From: Devosia naphthalenivorans
Lineage (GTDB): Bacteria > Pseudomonadota > Alphaproteobacteria > Rhizobiales > Devosiaceae
NCBI RefSeq assembly: GCF_003056355.1
Contig: NZ_PYVW01000004.1
Span: 124,001-188,000 of the forward strand
Direction: 5' to 3'
Length of the DNA: 64,000 bases
This document shows, in pieces, positions 1 to 8,578 of the stretch. Numbering within the stretch: position 1 is the first letter of the stretch; each line of letters begins with the position of its first letter. The notes under the pieces are model-generated. The model did not search any database and was not told the DNA's origin. It was given only the letters and a program-made list of their open reading frames with translations. The translations under genes were made by a program, and so were the position numbers.

Positions 1-686
1 GTCTTGTCCCAATTCTGCACCTTGACGGTGTGCAGCGCGATTTCAATCACCTCGCCATCTGCATGCTGGCCGGGCGCCTCGATCCAATCCCCAACGCGCA
101 CCATGTCGGTCGACGAGATCTGGACACCGGCCACCAGCCCCAGCAGCGTATCCTGAAAGACGAGAATCAGAACTGCAGCCATGGCGCCGAGCCCCGACAG
201 CAGAATGACGGGCGACTGGTCCATCAAGGTGGCAAGGATCAGCACCGCCGCGATGATGTAGACGGCAATCTTGCCGACCTGCACATATCCCTTGATAGGC
301 CGGCGCCGCGCGATGGGCCGGCGGTTATAAACCTTGTCGAGGATATTCATGGCTTCGCCGATCGCCAGAGCAATCGTCAGCAGGATAAATGCATTGGCGA
401 CGTTTCTAACCACCGACAGCAATATCGGCGGCAGGCCCGGGACAAACACGATGCCGCTCGCGATCACGAACGCCGGCATGATATTGGCCAGGCGCTTGAT
501 CACGTCATGCTGGCGAAGCTCCTCATCCCGCCCATAAGCCGTCTGTCCGATGAACCGGTTCACCAGCTTGAGCAGCAGGACCTTCACCACGAAATTGGCG
601 AACAATGCTGCAAGCACCAGCGCAGCCAGAGCCACGATGGTCGCCAGTAGCGGGTAGTTGCTCAAAAGAGCGGCAAGATCCGACAA
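1..686 (-). CDS. Mechanosensitive ion channel, YbdG/MscM-like (partial)
   Basis: Inner-membrane MscS-superfamily channel that would relieve osmotic pressure; the 3' end lies outside the window. The reading frame holds hydrophobic segments near the N-terminus and then the MscS-fold signature MVRVGDWIEAPG followed by VKVQNWDK. The VKV-NWDKT form is typical of the YbdG miniconductance subfamily. I place the start at a TTG (686) giving MSDLAALLSNYPLL, because the nearby ATG is out of frame; this start is tentative. The assignment to the MscS family rests on the motif; the subfamily is an inference. A mirror-image plus-strand frame over the same bases is not coding. Confidence 0.85.
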   Translation of the reverse strand, partial: MSDLAALLSNYPLLATIVALAALVLAALFANFVVKVLLLKLVNRFIGQTAYGRDEELRQHDVIKRLANIMPAFVIASGIVFVPGLPPILLSVVRNVANAFILLTIALAIGEAMNILDKVYNRRPIARRRPIKGYVQVGKIAVYIIAAVLILATLMDQSPVILLSGLGAMAAVLILVFQDTLLGLVAGVQISSTDMVRVGDWIEAPGQHADGEVIEIALHTVKVQNWDK

Positions 687-1108
687 ATTGTATTTTCCAT
701 TTCAACAGGATGATTGAACAGGTTTTCACAAGCGCGTCCTTGATCGGATGTGACCCTGGAAACTTTCGGGTGCGGTCCTCGCCGGGCTCGGTGGGCAGTG
801 GTTTGGGCGCACCTCCCTCGGGGACTAGCACACGCCATCGGATATCTCGCCCGCGAAACGCAACTTGTGGGAATAAAGGCCCAGCGCCAAGTTCTCCTAT
901 CCCTTACAGAAACTTGGCATGATCGCCTTCAGGAGCGACGGCGATCAGGCCCAGCTACTGGCGCAGTTCTCCGCTCGGAAAGACTGGACAGCATGCTTGT
1001 CGCGGCACTTGAAGGGACGAACGACATGCTCGACAGTAACCACGTCGATGCTGCAGCCGTTTTAGACCACGTGGTGGAACTCTCAAGCGCCAAGCGCTGG
1101 AAACTAAC
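687..1108. other. Gene-free stretch
   Basis: About 420 bp between the channel gene and the next minus-strand gene. Open frames exist on both strands, but none shows a recognisable domain, a convincing ribosome binding site or a plausible composition. No repeat, tRNA or terminator was recognised. Confidence 0.5.
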
Positions 1109-1744
1109 TCAGGTGTGTGGTTCTGTCTGCTGCATCTCAAGCATCTGGACAATCCGCCTGCGCTCGCGCCGCGACCTGATCTGCTCCGCAGCAACAGTCA
1201 ACGGACGCAATTCTCTTTCGCCTTGCTCATGTATGATTTGGAAGCGACGCCTCGCTGCAACCATGACGTCTTCAGATCCATAAACGGCGACTACCTGAAG
1301 TTCCAATTCCTTTGCATCGTTGGTTGGCCAAACAGCGTCCGCTGACATGCGCTTGGATTGAACGTGGTCGAATATAGCCTGCATTGTGCCCATATCCCGG
1401 ACCTTGCCGCTTTCGAGCGGACCTTGACGTGTCCAGAGCTTGAGGTCGGAAGGCTCTTGCCAATCTTCGGCATCGTCCGGCTCGGTAACCGGACAGGCAA
1501 TCGTCTCATCGGGGCCTTCTAGCCTGGCAATGAGGGTGTGGATGTAGATCGGTCCAGCGCTCATGTTGGTGACGAGACAATGAGCTCCTAACCCCTTTCC
1601 CCCACCTCGATTGATCAGGATCGTGGCCTTTCTCTGCCGCTTGTAACCAGCAAGAAACACCTGCAGATACGTTATCCAGACGACCAGCATCCCGATATTG
1701 CTCAGGACGTTGATCAGGTCGCTATGCTCGGCAATCCAGTTCAT
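1109..1744 (-). CDS. Membrane-anchored hypothetical protein
   Basis: A 211-residue protein I do not recognise as a named family. Residues about 10-32 (NVLSNIGMLVVWITYLQVFL) form one transmembrane helix, followed by a basic stretch (YKRQRK) that suggests a cytoplasmic C-terminal domain. The rest is mixed alpha/beta and ends in an Arg/Glu-rich helix. The composition is protein-like over the whole length and the opposite-strand frames are much shorter, so it is probably real. The ATG has only a weak ribosome binding site. It is isolated, with no obvious operon partner. Confidence 0.6.
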   Translation of the reverse strand: MNWIAEHSDLINVLSNIGMLVVWITYLQVFLAGYKRQRKATILINRGGGKGLGAHCLVTNMSAGPIYIHTLIARLEGPDETIACPVTEPDDAEDWQEPSDLKLWTRQGPLESGKVRDMGTMQAIFDHVQSKRMSADAVWPTNDAKELELQVVAVYGSEDVMVAARRRFQIIHEQGERELRPLTVAAEQIRSRRERRRIVQMLEMQQTEPHT

Positions 1745-2111
1745 GGCGGAGCTCTGGGCAAAGGAGGGAAGCTAGTCAAACGCATGGGGAGAGGCTTTGG
1801 TTTTGTATGTAGGCAAAAAGGGAAGCGTGGATCCCCTGCTCTATCGATGACTTGAATCGTGGGTACTCACCGAAGGCGGCGACGCAATGCTAGCATGTTC
1901 AAAACCCTTCATCATCAATCGACCGGTTTTCTTCGGCTCGCTTCTGATCATCGACGCCTTCCTTGCCGTGGAAATGCTCTTCCCCGACCAGGCTGATGAC
2001 CGATCGTGGACGGCCCGCCCAAACCGAGACAGACGGGGCCGGCAGCATCGCCCTGCGATCGCCCGCGTCACTGCCCATCCCCCATTTCGCGCCACGCGTC
2101 ACGCGCCGGCC
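1745..2111. other. Gene-free stretch
   Basis: About 370 bp with overlapping short frames on both strands (roughly 1840-2180), none with recognisable homology or a good ribosome binding site. It may hold remnants of lost genes, in keeping with the decayed gene that follows. Confidence 0.45.
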
Positions 2112-2502
2112 TTAACAGCGCTGCCAAGTACATACGCCGGTTACCCCCGCCGGTTCGATGCCGCCTTCAGCGGGGAATGATATGCTTTGGCCCACGCGCA
2201 GCCCCAGGAGCGCCAATCCCCTTGGCTGCTGCAGCGAAATGGCAGACGCATCTCGCGAACCGGGCCTGTCCCAAGTCAGGAGATGTTCGGCCTCCATCGC
2301 GCCGTTGACGGTGTATCGCACCCGGCGATCACCGGTCACTAGATCGTCGGTGCCGGCTTCCAGATGCACGATTACTGCCGTTTCGAGTGTCCGCCGCAAC
2401 AGGGTAGCTATTCGACTCCCGACTACCCGAAAGCGTGCACATGAGCCGCTCGAGCACCGCGTGATCGTCGGAAGTAAGCGTGGTTGGATGACTGATCTGC
2501 AT
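2112..2502 (-). pseudogene. Rnk-like (GreA/GreB C-terminal domain) regulator, frameshifted
   Basis: Rnk-type proteins carry a short N-terminal coil and a GreA/GreB-like C-terminal domain that binds RNA polymerase; Rnk is called a regulator of nucleoside diphosphate kinase. The start is ATG at 2502 (MQISHPTT) behind AAGGAG. The first frame runs through DDHAVLERLMCTLSG, then coding potential jumps one frame at about 2405-2440 to TLLRRTLETAVIVHLEAG and the typical VRY...ISLQQPRGLALLGLRVGQ core. One extra base near 2430 would explain the break. It is either a young pseudogene or a sequencing error; both halves are otherwise well preserved. Confidence 0.7.
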
Positions 2503-2580
2503 GAACATTCTCCTTTGCTCGTATCGGTCCAGACGCTCCATGATCAGGGCGCGAGTTAAACTGCAAGCTGCACGGCATGG

Positions 2581-2898
2581 TCAGTACGGGTGTGCGGAGG
2601 CCCTTGCTTCGGCAACATCCCCAATGGTGGTTGCGGGCGAATGGTCGCGCCGCCGGTACAGGACACCGGCGCGTTCTGCAGCGGAGACGAGATATGCTCG
2701 TGCAGACTCCGCCGAAACCAGATTGTCCAGCGCGCTCTGACAGATCGCATAGGCGCGCCGATACTCTCTGGTCCGAGAGCCCGACCAGAACCGCTTTAGG
2801 TAATCCAGCGCATCGGCAGCATTGTCGGCACGGAAGCTTCCAACGCGCCCCTGGTTCAGTCGGAGAGTGACCGGTGTATTGAAATTTCTGGTGCCCAT
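2581..2898 (-). CDS. DUF982 domain protein
   Basis: A 105-residue cytosolic protein with the DUF982 pattern common in Rhizobiales: an N-terminal strand (FNTPVTLRL), then a central segment with DALDYLKRFW, then YRRAYAICQSALDNLVSAE and ARAYLVSAAERAGVL. No biochemical function is known for this family. The ATG is well supported by AAGGAGAT seven bases upstream. It faces away from the small HTH gene at 3114 across an AT-rich gap, so the two could share a control region. Confidence 0.8.
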   Translation of the reverse strand: MGTRNFNTPVTLRLNQGRVGSFRADNAADALDYLKRFWSGSRTREYRRAYAICQSALDNLVSAESARAYLVSAAERAGVLYRRRDHSPATTIGDVAEARASAHPY

Positions 2899-3113
2899 GC
2901 CCTATCTCCTTGCTCTATGCTGATATTGTTACAGTATCGATGTGATGGCTAAAAACAGTTATTCAATAGATATGCGACAAAGCGACCGGAATATCCCAAC
3001 ATAGAATATTGATGCTATGTTAAAATATACACAATAGATCGTTCATACTTCTTAAATATACAGTTCTTCAAAGTCATTTTTTACATTCCAAGCAATGTAA
3101 TTGGAGGTTCGGA
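2899..3113. promoter_or_regulatory. AT-rich divergent intergenic region
   Basis: About 215 bp between the minus-strand DUF982 gene and the plus-strand HTH gene. It is far more AT-rich than its surroundings, especially 2920-3090, and must hold promoters for both genes. I see no clear palindromic operator. Confidence 0.5.
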
Positions 3114-3434
3114 GTGATCGAAATCAAGATAACAGGTCGGCTGATCGCAGCAGCACGAGCCCTGGTCGGTGTGCCGCAAGCAGATTTCGCTGCGGTGGCG
3201 GGGCTGACGCAGACGGAGCTGCAACATCTCGAAGCCAGCGGGAGTGCCAGGGTGACGGAGGAAAGGGAACTTGCAGCCGTTGGCAAGGCGCTCGACCATT
3301 TCGGCGCGGTGATCCTCGATGAGAGCAATGGCATGGGTGCCGGCGTGCGGCTAAAATTCTCGCGCATGGACGTGCGTCAGATCACGCGGCTGGAATCCGA
3401 AGGTGGGGCGGTAGGGGCAGACGACTCTCCCTGA
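3114..3434 (+). CDS. Small XRE-type helix-turn-helix protein
   Basis: A 106-residue protein with one XRE-like helix-turn-helix: LIAAARALVGVPQADFAAVA and GLTQTELQHLEASG at about residues 9-42. The C-terminal part resembles the short one-domain XRE regulators common in Rhizobiales, where a conserved tail follows the HTH (here GVRLKF). The start is GTG with GGAGG and CGGAG just upstream. It probably acts as a cytosolic DNA-binding regulator, perhaps of itself or of the divergent DUF982 gene; no target is visible. Confidence 0.7.
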   Translation: MIEIKITGRLIAAARALVGVPQADFAAVAGLTQTELQHLEASGSARVTEERELAAVGKALDHFGAVILDESNGMGAGVRLKFSRMDVRQITRLESEGGAVGADDSP

Positions 3435-3579
3435 CGACACTGCAGGCCCCAGGCGTGGTTTTTTCTCTCCATCCGCTTATGACCAAGTGGCGACAGAAGC
3501 GGATGGCCGTGCCATGCGCTGTGATCCTCGTTTCCGGAATCGGGAGTTTTCTCGACAATGCCCACCGATCAGTCGCATC

Positions 3580-4074
3580 CATTTCATGGACTATCGGTTT
3601 TTCGCGTTACACCAGCGGACGGCGATGGATGCGTTGACACAGAGACACTTGCGCGGTTGGTGAGAGGCTATCGAAGGCGAAAGTAGATTCAGTTGGTCTT
3701 CTGGGCTCAACGGGCATTTATGCTATCTCTCACGCCAAGAGCGGCGTCGCGCCGCGAAGGCTGCAGCTGAATGTTTGCAAGGCCAAGTGCCGCTTGTTGT
3801 CGGAATCGGAACACTGCGCACCAATCAGGCTCAGGATTTGGCCCGCGACGCCGAAACCGCGGGCGCTGATGCGCTCCTGATGGCGCCGGTCTGCCATACA
3901 CCGCTGACGCAGGACGAGGCTTTCGAGCATTATCGTGCAGTGACGAGCACGTCAGGGTTGCCGGTCTGCATCTACAACAATTCCGGAACAACGCACTTTA
4001 CCTTTGGCTCCGAACTCTTGGGACGGCTATCCCGCCTCCCGACGATCCGAACTGTGAAGCCCAGAACGAAGTAG
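3580..4074 (+). pseudogene. Dihydrodipicolinate synthase (DapA) family remnant
   Basis: DapA-family aldolases are about 300 residues; this is the N-terminal half in several frames. Frame pieces, in order: VFRVTPADGDGCVDTETLAR (about 3597-3656), AKVDSVGLLGSTGIYA, then LSRQERRRAAKAAAECLQ and QVPLVVGIGTLRTNQAQ, ADALLMAPVCHTPLTQDE and LPVCIYNNSGTTHFTF. At least two frameshifts (near 3660-3680 and 3720-3730) break it. It stops at 4074 shortly after RTVK, close to where the Schiff-base lysine of the family is expected. The C-terminal half is missing. It is a clear relic and cannot make an active enzyme. Confidence 0.8.
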
Positions 4075-4388
4075 ATATGCTCAAGCCGGCAGTAATTTTG
4101 ATGATGACGGCTTTGTCGGCGCAACAGGCGTTTCTCTCGAAGTGCGATGCAGGACCGCTGCGAGGATCATACCTCGACCCACATGAGCTCGACCTCAGCT
4201 TCCAGAGCGTCCTATGCTTCCGACCGGCTTGGCCAGCCCGGCTGACTCACCTTCGGTCGGCGATGCGTCCTGCCGACGATGCCAGGTGAGCGTGGCGCAA
4301 CCACTGGTTCAATCTAGGCGTCCAACCCGCAGACTTCTCTTTGTTGCCGCGGAGGATTGGCCAATCGTTAATGATGCTGCGTCCGAGA
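4075..4388. other. Gene-free stretch
   Basis: About 310 bp between the DapA-family relic and a minus-strand hypothetical gene. It may include the eroded 3' part of the relic, but I could not recognise DapA C-terminal motifs in any frame. Confidence 0.4.
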
Positions 4389-4844
4389 TCAGAAGCTGCT
4401 TAGGAGCGCTCCAGCGTTCAATCGGGCATAGGTTCTAAGCAATTGGCGCTGCCGTTCCAGCCCATCGGTGGCGATGATGGCCTTCAGCGTACTCGCAAGT
4501 TCAGTGGCGATTTCACACAACTCGCCGGCGCTGTCGATCGGGAAAGTCTCCAAAATGCATAACAGCAGAGTTTCCGACAGTTTGTCCACTTCATCGGACT
4601 TCAACAGCCGCGCGGCCCGGGCAAGCCAGTTTGGATCGATCTGGGGGAGCGCATCCCAAAAAAGGGTGGCGTGAAACAGGCTATACGCCTGGGCCTCGGC
4701 ATCTCCCCACCTATTCCCAACCAGCCGATCCAGGGTGGGCCGGAGAATGACATCACGCCGGATGCGCTCGCTAAACAACTCGATGCAGACCACCAGTTCA
4801 TCTTCGTCTACAAACAGGATGGGGCCGGACAGCAGGAAAGACAT
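4389..4844 (-). CDS. Hypothetical protein
   Basis: A 151-residue soluble, helix-rich acidic protein (for example LFWDALPQIDPNWLARAARL and ELCEIATELASTLKAI) without a signal peptide or a family I recognise. It lies downstream of the cbb3 oxidase maturation genes on the same strand, 63 bp after a 43-residue membrane protein, so it may be co-transcribed with them. The start at 4844 is uncertain because no strong ribosome binding site precedes it. Confidence 0.5.
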   Translation of the reverse strand: MSFLLSGPILFVDEDELVVCIELFSERIRRDVILRPTLDRLVGNRWGDAEAQAYSLFHATLFWDALPQIDPNWLARAARLLKSDEVDKLSETLLLCILETFPIDSAGELCEIATELASTLKAIIATDGLERQRQLLRTYARLNAGALLSSF

Positions 4845-4907
4845 GAATACTTGCTCGGTGTGACCGCTAGCGGCGACAGCCTTGTGCCTATGGGGCGGGC
4901 AATCTGC

Positions 4908-5039
4908 CTAAAGGAAGATGAACGCGACCGCGATTAGGCTAAAAGCCATGGCAATCATGCTCGGAATGATCACCGCCGCTCCGAGCAGGTAAGTCGCCAA
5001 TGAAAGGGAAAGGGGCTCGCCATCGGTTTTGCCAGACAC
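4908..5039 (-). CDS. 43-residue single-pass membrane protein
   Basis: A short frame starting with GTG at 5039 behind a good ribosome binding site (GAGGTGA, five bases before). The product has a polar N-terminus (VSGKTDGEPL) and one or two closely packed hydrophobic segments (ATYLLGAAVIIPSMIAM then AFSLIAVAFIFL) up to the stop. It follows ccoS by 105 bp on the same strand. The hydrophobic profile and ribosome binding site make it credible, and its place suggests a role near the cbb3 oxidase, but I know no family. Confidence 0.5.
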   Translation of the reverse strand: MSGKTDGEPLSLSLATYLLGAAVIIPSMIAMAFSLIAVAFIFL

Positions 5040-5144
5040 GGTTTTCACCTCAACTTTAGTGCAGCTGCGTGGGATACCATTGTCCGGCAGCGCTGCATTG
5101 AACTACAGGAGACGTCGGGACGGAAGGGGGCGGCCCGGGCCGCT

Positions 5145-5285
5145 TTAGTTGTCATCAAGAAGAATTCGTTCGGCTGCGCCATCGAGGTCTTCGTATTGTC
5201 CACTGCGAAGCGACCAGAGAAAGGCGCCAAGCGCCACAGCGCCCAACCCCATAGCCACTGGTATCAGAATAATGATGCTGTTCAT
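5145..5285 (-). CDS. ccoS: CcoS, cbb3 oxidase maturation protein
   Basis: A 46-residue single-pass membrane protein needed in other bacteria to insert haem and copper into the cbb3 oxidase. The sequence shows one N-terminal helix (IIILIPVAMGLGAVALGAFL) followed by the hallmark WSLRSGQYEDLDGAAERIL. The ATG overlaps the ccoI stop codon by four bases (ATGA), so the two genes are translationally coupled. Length and motif fit the family, so the identification is firm. Confidence 0.93.
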   Translation of the reverse strand: MNSIIILIPVAMGLGAVALGAFLWSLRSGQYEDLDGAAERILLDDN

Positions 5286-7516
5286 TTTAATGCGGCCTGC
5301 TTGAATGAAGTGAGATCAATAAATCTCCCCCTGGACGCAGTTCCTGGCAAACGAAGGGAATTGGCCACGACCGCAACCGAGGAAAGCGACATCGCCACCG
5401 CAGCAACAAGGGGCGTAACATAGCCAAGCACGGCGATCGGTACGGCGACAGCGTTGTAGGCTACCGCAAAAGCCAGGTTCTGGCGGATCAACCGCCCGGC
5501 ATCCGTAGCTACCTGCATCGTCAACGGCACGGCATTCAGCGAGTTCCGCATGAACACGAAATCGGCAGCATTGCGCCCGATGTCGGCGGCACTGGCGGGC
5601 GCAATCGAAACCGTGGCGGCCGACAGCGCAGGAGCATCGTTCAGGCCATCTCCGACCATCAGCACCTTATGTCCAGTGCTCTTCAGTTTTTCGATGGCTT
5701 CAACCTTGTCCCTGGGGGAAACGCCGAACCTGTAGTCCGTCAGCCCGATATCCTGCGCCACGCGGGCGACTGCCACCTCGTGGTCGCCCGAGAGCATCAG
5801 CACTGTGAGCCCGCGATCCTTCAACGTGTCGATGGCTGCGCGGGCGTCGGGCCGAAGCCGGTCCTCGAACCTGAACTCTGCCAACACAGTGCCGTCGCAC
5901 GTCAGCACCGTGCCGCGGACCGCCTGTTCGCCCGTGCGTGCCTCCATTGCCCAACTTGACCGGCCCAGCCGATAGACGCTGCCTTCGGCCTCTGCCTCGA
6001 GTCCGAAGCCGCTGACCTCGGATACACGGGCGAACGGCGCTGCCGAGAACGAAGGGGCAAGGCCCGCCAGGGATCTGGAGATGGGGTGGCTGGAGTGGGC
6101 AGCCATGGCGGCCGCCAAAGCCAGGTGCTCGGCCGCTATCTCGTCGGCATTGCTGAGTTGCGGAACCCCGACGGTGACCGTGCCCGTCTTGTCCAGAACA
6201 ACCGTGTCAATTCCCGTTAGCCGCTCCAGCCCCGCGCCGTCCTTCACCATCACGCCGCTCTCGAACAGACGGCGGGCCGCAACGATCTGGACCATGGGCA
6301 CCGCCAGGCCTAGGGCACAGGGACAGGTGATGATCAGGACCGCTATGGCGGTGCTGATGGAGGCATGCCAATCACCGGTGATGAGTATCCAGCCGAGCAG
6401 GGTTGCTGCCGCCGTCAGGTGCACGACGGGCGAATAGAGCTGCGCGGCCCGGTCGGCGATCCGACGATAGCGGGCACGGCCACCCTCCGCCGCCTCCATC
6501 AACCGCACCATCTCCGCAAGGAATGAGTCTGCGGCCGCCGCGTTAGCCTTCAGGGTCACCGACTCAGCCAGGTTGAGCGTGCCGGCCTTGATTACGGCCC
6601 CTGGTGCGATCTCCTGCGGATCGCTCTCCCCAGTCACCATGGAAGAGTCGACCTCGGAATTTCCCGCCACCACTACGCCATCCACCGGAAAGCGCCCACC
6701 CGCCGAGACGATCAATGTGTCTCCTACGGCGATGCTCGCAACCGGTACGTACTCCGTACCGCCATCGGAGCGTATCCTGGTAGCACCGCGGGCCTCCAGC
6801 CTGGCGAGATTGCGAACAGCGGTTCGGGCCCGCTCCCGCATAACGTGATCCAGGGTACGGCCGATCAGCAGGAAGAACAGCAAGGTAACGGAGGCATCGA
6901 AATACGCGTGATGGCCCCCTGTGACGGTTTCGTAAACGCTGAGGCAAAACGCCAATGTGACGCCCAATGAAATCGGCACGTCCATGTTTGTACGCCCATG
7001 CCGCAGCGCATTGAGGGCAGAGACAAAGAAGATACGCCCCGAATAGGCAAGCGTCGGCAGCGCAAGCAGGCCTGAGAGCCAGTGAAACAGGAGCTTGGCG
7101 TCTCCCTCGGCCCCGGACCACACTGAGGCCGAGAGCATCATGATGTTGCTTGCGGCAAAGCCTGCCACGGCCAACGCCCGGATCAGGCGCCCAAGTTCCT
7201 TATCCTTGTCTTCACGGGGCTCGTCGAAATAGCTGGCAGAATATCCCAAGCGGTCCAGCGTATTCTTGAGCGGAGGAGGATTGTCCCCGCCTCTCCAGTT
7301 TACCGTCACGCGCCGGGTTGAGAGATTGACCCGCACGTCCTGGACCCCATCGAGGGCGACGATGGCCTTTTCCACTCTTCGGATGCAGGCGCCGCAATGC
7401 ACATCAGGCACCGATAATTCGGTGCGCATGAGGCCGTCCTTCAGCGGCTGGCTCGCGAGAAGCAACTCTGAGCCGGTGCCGGATAGCGTTGTCTGATCCA
7501 TCGCCGCGTCGGTCAT
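5282..7516 (-). CDS. ccoI: CcoI/FixI copper-transporting P-type ATPase
   Basis: A 744-residue P1B-type ATPase that exports copper across the inner membrane for assembly of the cbb3 oxidase. In order: a heavy-metal-associated domain with HCGACIRRVEK (Cys41 and Cys44), membrane helices, the actuator domain (VTGESDP), the intramembrane metal site TCPCALGLAVP, the phosphorylation motif DKTGTVTVG and the hinge MVGDGLNDAPAL. No long N-terminal His/Cys extension is seen, as is usual for CcoI. It is coupled to ccoS by an ATGA overlap and follows the DUF2189 gene by only 12 bp. Confidence 0.93.
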   Translation of the reverse strand: MTDAAMDQTTLSGTGSELLLASQPLKDGLMRTELSVPDVHCGACIRRVEKAIVALDGVQDVRVNLSTRRVTVNWRGGDNPPPLKNTLDRLGYSASYFDEPREDKDKELGRLIRALAVAGFAASNIMMLSASVWSGAEGDAKLLFHWLSGLLALPTLAYSGRIFFVSALNALRHGRTNMDVPISLGVTLAFCLSVYETVTGGHHAYFDASVTLLFFLLIGRTLDHVMRERARTAVRNLARLEARGATRIRSDGGTEYVPVASIAVGDTLIVSAGGRFPVDGVVVAGNSEVDSSMVTGESDPQEIAPGAVIKAGTLNLAESVTLKANAAAADSFLAEMVRLMEAAEGGRARYRRIADRAAQLYSPVVHLTAAATLLGWILITGDWHASISTAIAVLIITCPCALGLAVPMVQIVAARRLFESGVMVKDGAGLERLTGIDTVVLDKTGTVTVGVPQLSNADEIAAEHLALAAAMAAHSSHPISRSLAGLAPSFSAAPFARVSEVSGFGLEAEAEGSVYRLGRSSWAMEARTGEQAVRGTVLTCDGTVLAEFRFEDRLRPDARAAIDTLKDRGLTVLMLSGDHEVAVARVAQDIGLTDYRFGVSPRDKVEAIEKLKSTGHKVLMVGDGLNDAPALSAATVSIAPASAADIGRNAADFVFMRNSLNAVPLTMQVATDAGRLIRQNLAFAVAYNAVAVPIAVLGYVTPLVAAVAMSLSSVAVVANSLRLPGTASRGRFIDLTSFKQAALK

Positions 7517-7528
7517 TTTGGGGCTTGT

Positions 7529-8347
7529 CTATCGTTGTTCGGCGGGTTCATTCACCCAGATTGCCTTGTAGGCATGCCAGGTGGCGTGACCCAGGAGCGG
7601 GAACACCAGGATCAATCCCACCAATCCCGTGAGCATCGACACCGCCAGAAGCAGTAGCACGACAGCGCCCCAGGTGATCATCACCGTCAGGTTGTTCCAA
7701 ACCAGCTTCATGCTCAGCCCCATGGCCGTAAACGCGTCGGTACGCTCGGCCAGGAGCATGGGAATGGAGAAGGCGCTGATGGCGAACCCCAGAGCGGCGA
7801 AAAGCCCTCCGACCAGGGTTCCGGTCACCAGCAGGCCCCAGCCCTCATAGGTGCTGAGCAGCAGCGCCAACATATGATCGAAGCCGGGGAATGCCCTGTA
7901 GCCGAAGAACAATGCGTAAAGCAGCACGGCGGCTCTCATCCAGACCATGGCCAGGAGCATCAGCAGCAATCCGGCAAAGATCACCTGCGCTCCAGACTTT
8001 GCTCGCGTCAGAAGCATGGAATCGAGGCTGGTTCTTTCGCCGGCTTCAAGGGCGCGGCTCTTTTCGTAGAGGCCGACAGCAAGAACCGGGGCAACGATCA
8101 GGAACCCTGAGAGCGCGGGAAACAGCACGAAGTCCCAGGAGAACGCGAACATCGAATATACCACAATGGCTGACACTGCGAACACCAGGATGCCATACGC
8201 AAAGCTCGATGCAGGTTGGGTGAAGAGATCACGCCACCCTGCCCGAAGCCAGGAAAAGACAACCGTCGGCGGGTAGTGCCTCTCCATCCCGGTATCTCGA
8301 GTCTTCTCGATTCCCGACACCTGGCTCAGCAGACCATAGTCCGACAT
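7529..8347 (-). CDS. DUF2189 polytopic membrane protein
   Basis: A 272-residue inner-membrane protein with about six hydrophobic segments, matching the DUF2189 family (for example SWDFVLFPALSGFLIVAPVL and GLYEKSRALEAGE, then FAALGFAISAFSIPMLLAER). Its biochemical role is not known. It stands between the oxidase structural genes and ccoI, where many alphaproteobacteria carry fixG/ccoG and fixH/ccoH. I infer a link to cbb3 assembly or microoxic physiology from position only. Confidence 0.85.
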   Translation of the reverse strand: MSDYGLLSQVSGIEKTRDTGMERHYPPTVVFSWLRAGWRDLFTQPASSFAYGILVFAVSAIVVYSMFAFSWDFVLFPALSGFLIVAPVLAVGLYEKSRALEAGERTSLDSMLLTRAKSGAQVIFAGLLLMLLAMVWMRAAVLLYALFFGYRAFPGFDHMLALLLSTYEGWGLLVTGTLVGGLFAALGFAISAFSIPMLLAERTDAFTAMGLSMKLVWNNLTVMITWGAVVLLLLAVSMLTGLVGLILVFPLLGHATWHAYKAIWVNEPAEQR

Positions 8348-8368
8348 TTTCGTCTCCTCGCTTCGCCG

Positions 8369-8578
8369 CTAACAGGCCGATTTGGCGGCACTGAACTGAC
8401 CCGAAACATTCACGCCCGGCTTGACATGCGCTATGCACTCAGGCTGGGACATCAGCGCGACGTACAGAAAGTGCGCATTGGCAGCGAGCAGCAGGAACAC
8501 CGCGGCCAAAGCCAATATTACCGCAATCAGCTTGCCTCTTTTCGCACCTCGCGGAGAGGTCCCGGTCTGTGATGTCAT
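8369..8578 (-). CDS. 69-residue membrane protein of the cbb3 operon
   Basis: A small protein with a basic N-terminus (RGAKRGK), one membrane helix (LIAVILALAAVFLLLAANAH) and a short C-terminal tail with two cysteines (QPECIAHV and AAKSAC). Its start overlaps the ccoP stop by four bases, so it is translated with the oxidase. It is too short for FixH and lacks FixH-like features. The two cysteines on the likely periplasmic side could bind metal or form a disulfide; that is inference. Confidence 0.75.
   Translation of the reverse strand: MTSQTGTSPRGAKRGKLIAVILALAAVFLLLAANAHFLYVALMSQPECIAHVKPGVNVSGQFSAAKSAC

Noticed and set aside
750..1283. 177-residue plus-strand open frame
   Set aside because: No domain or ribosome binding site, and its second half is antisense to the better-supported minus-strand gene at 1109-1744.
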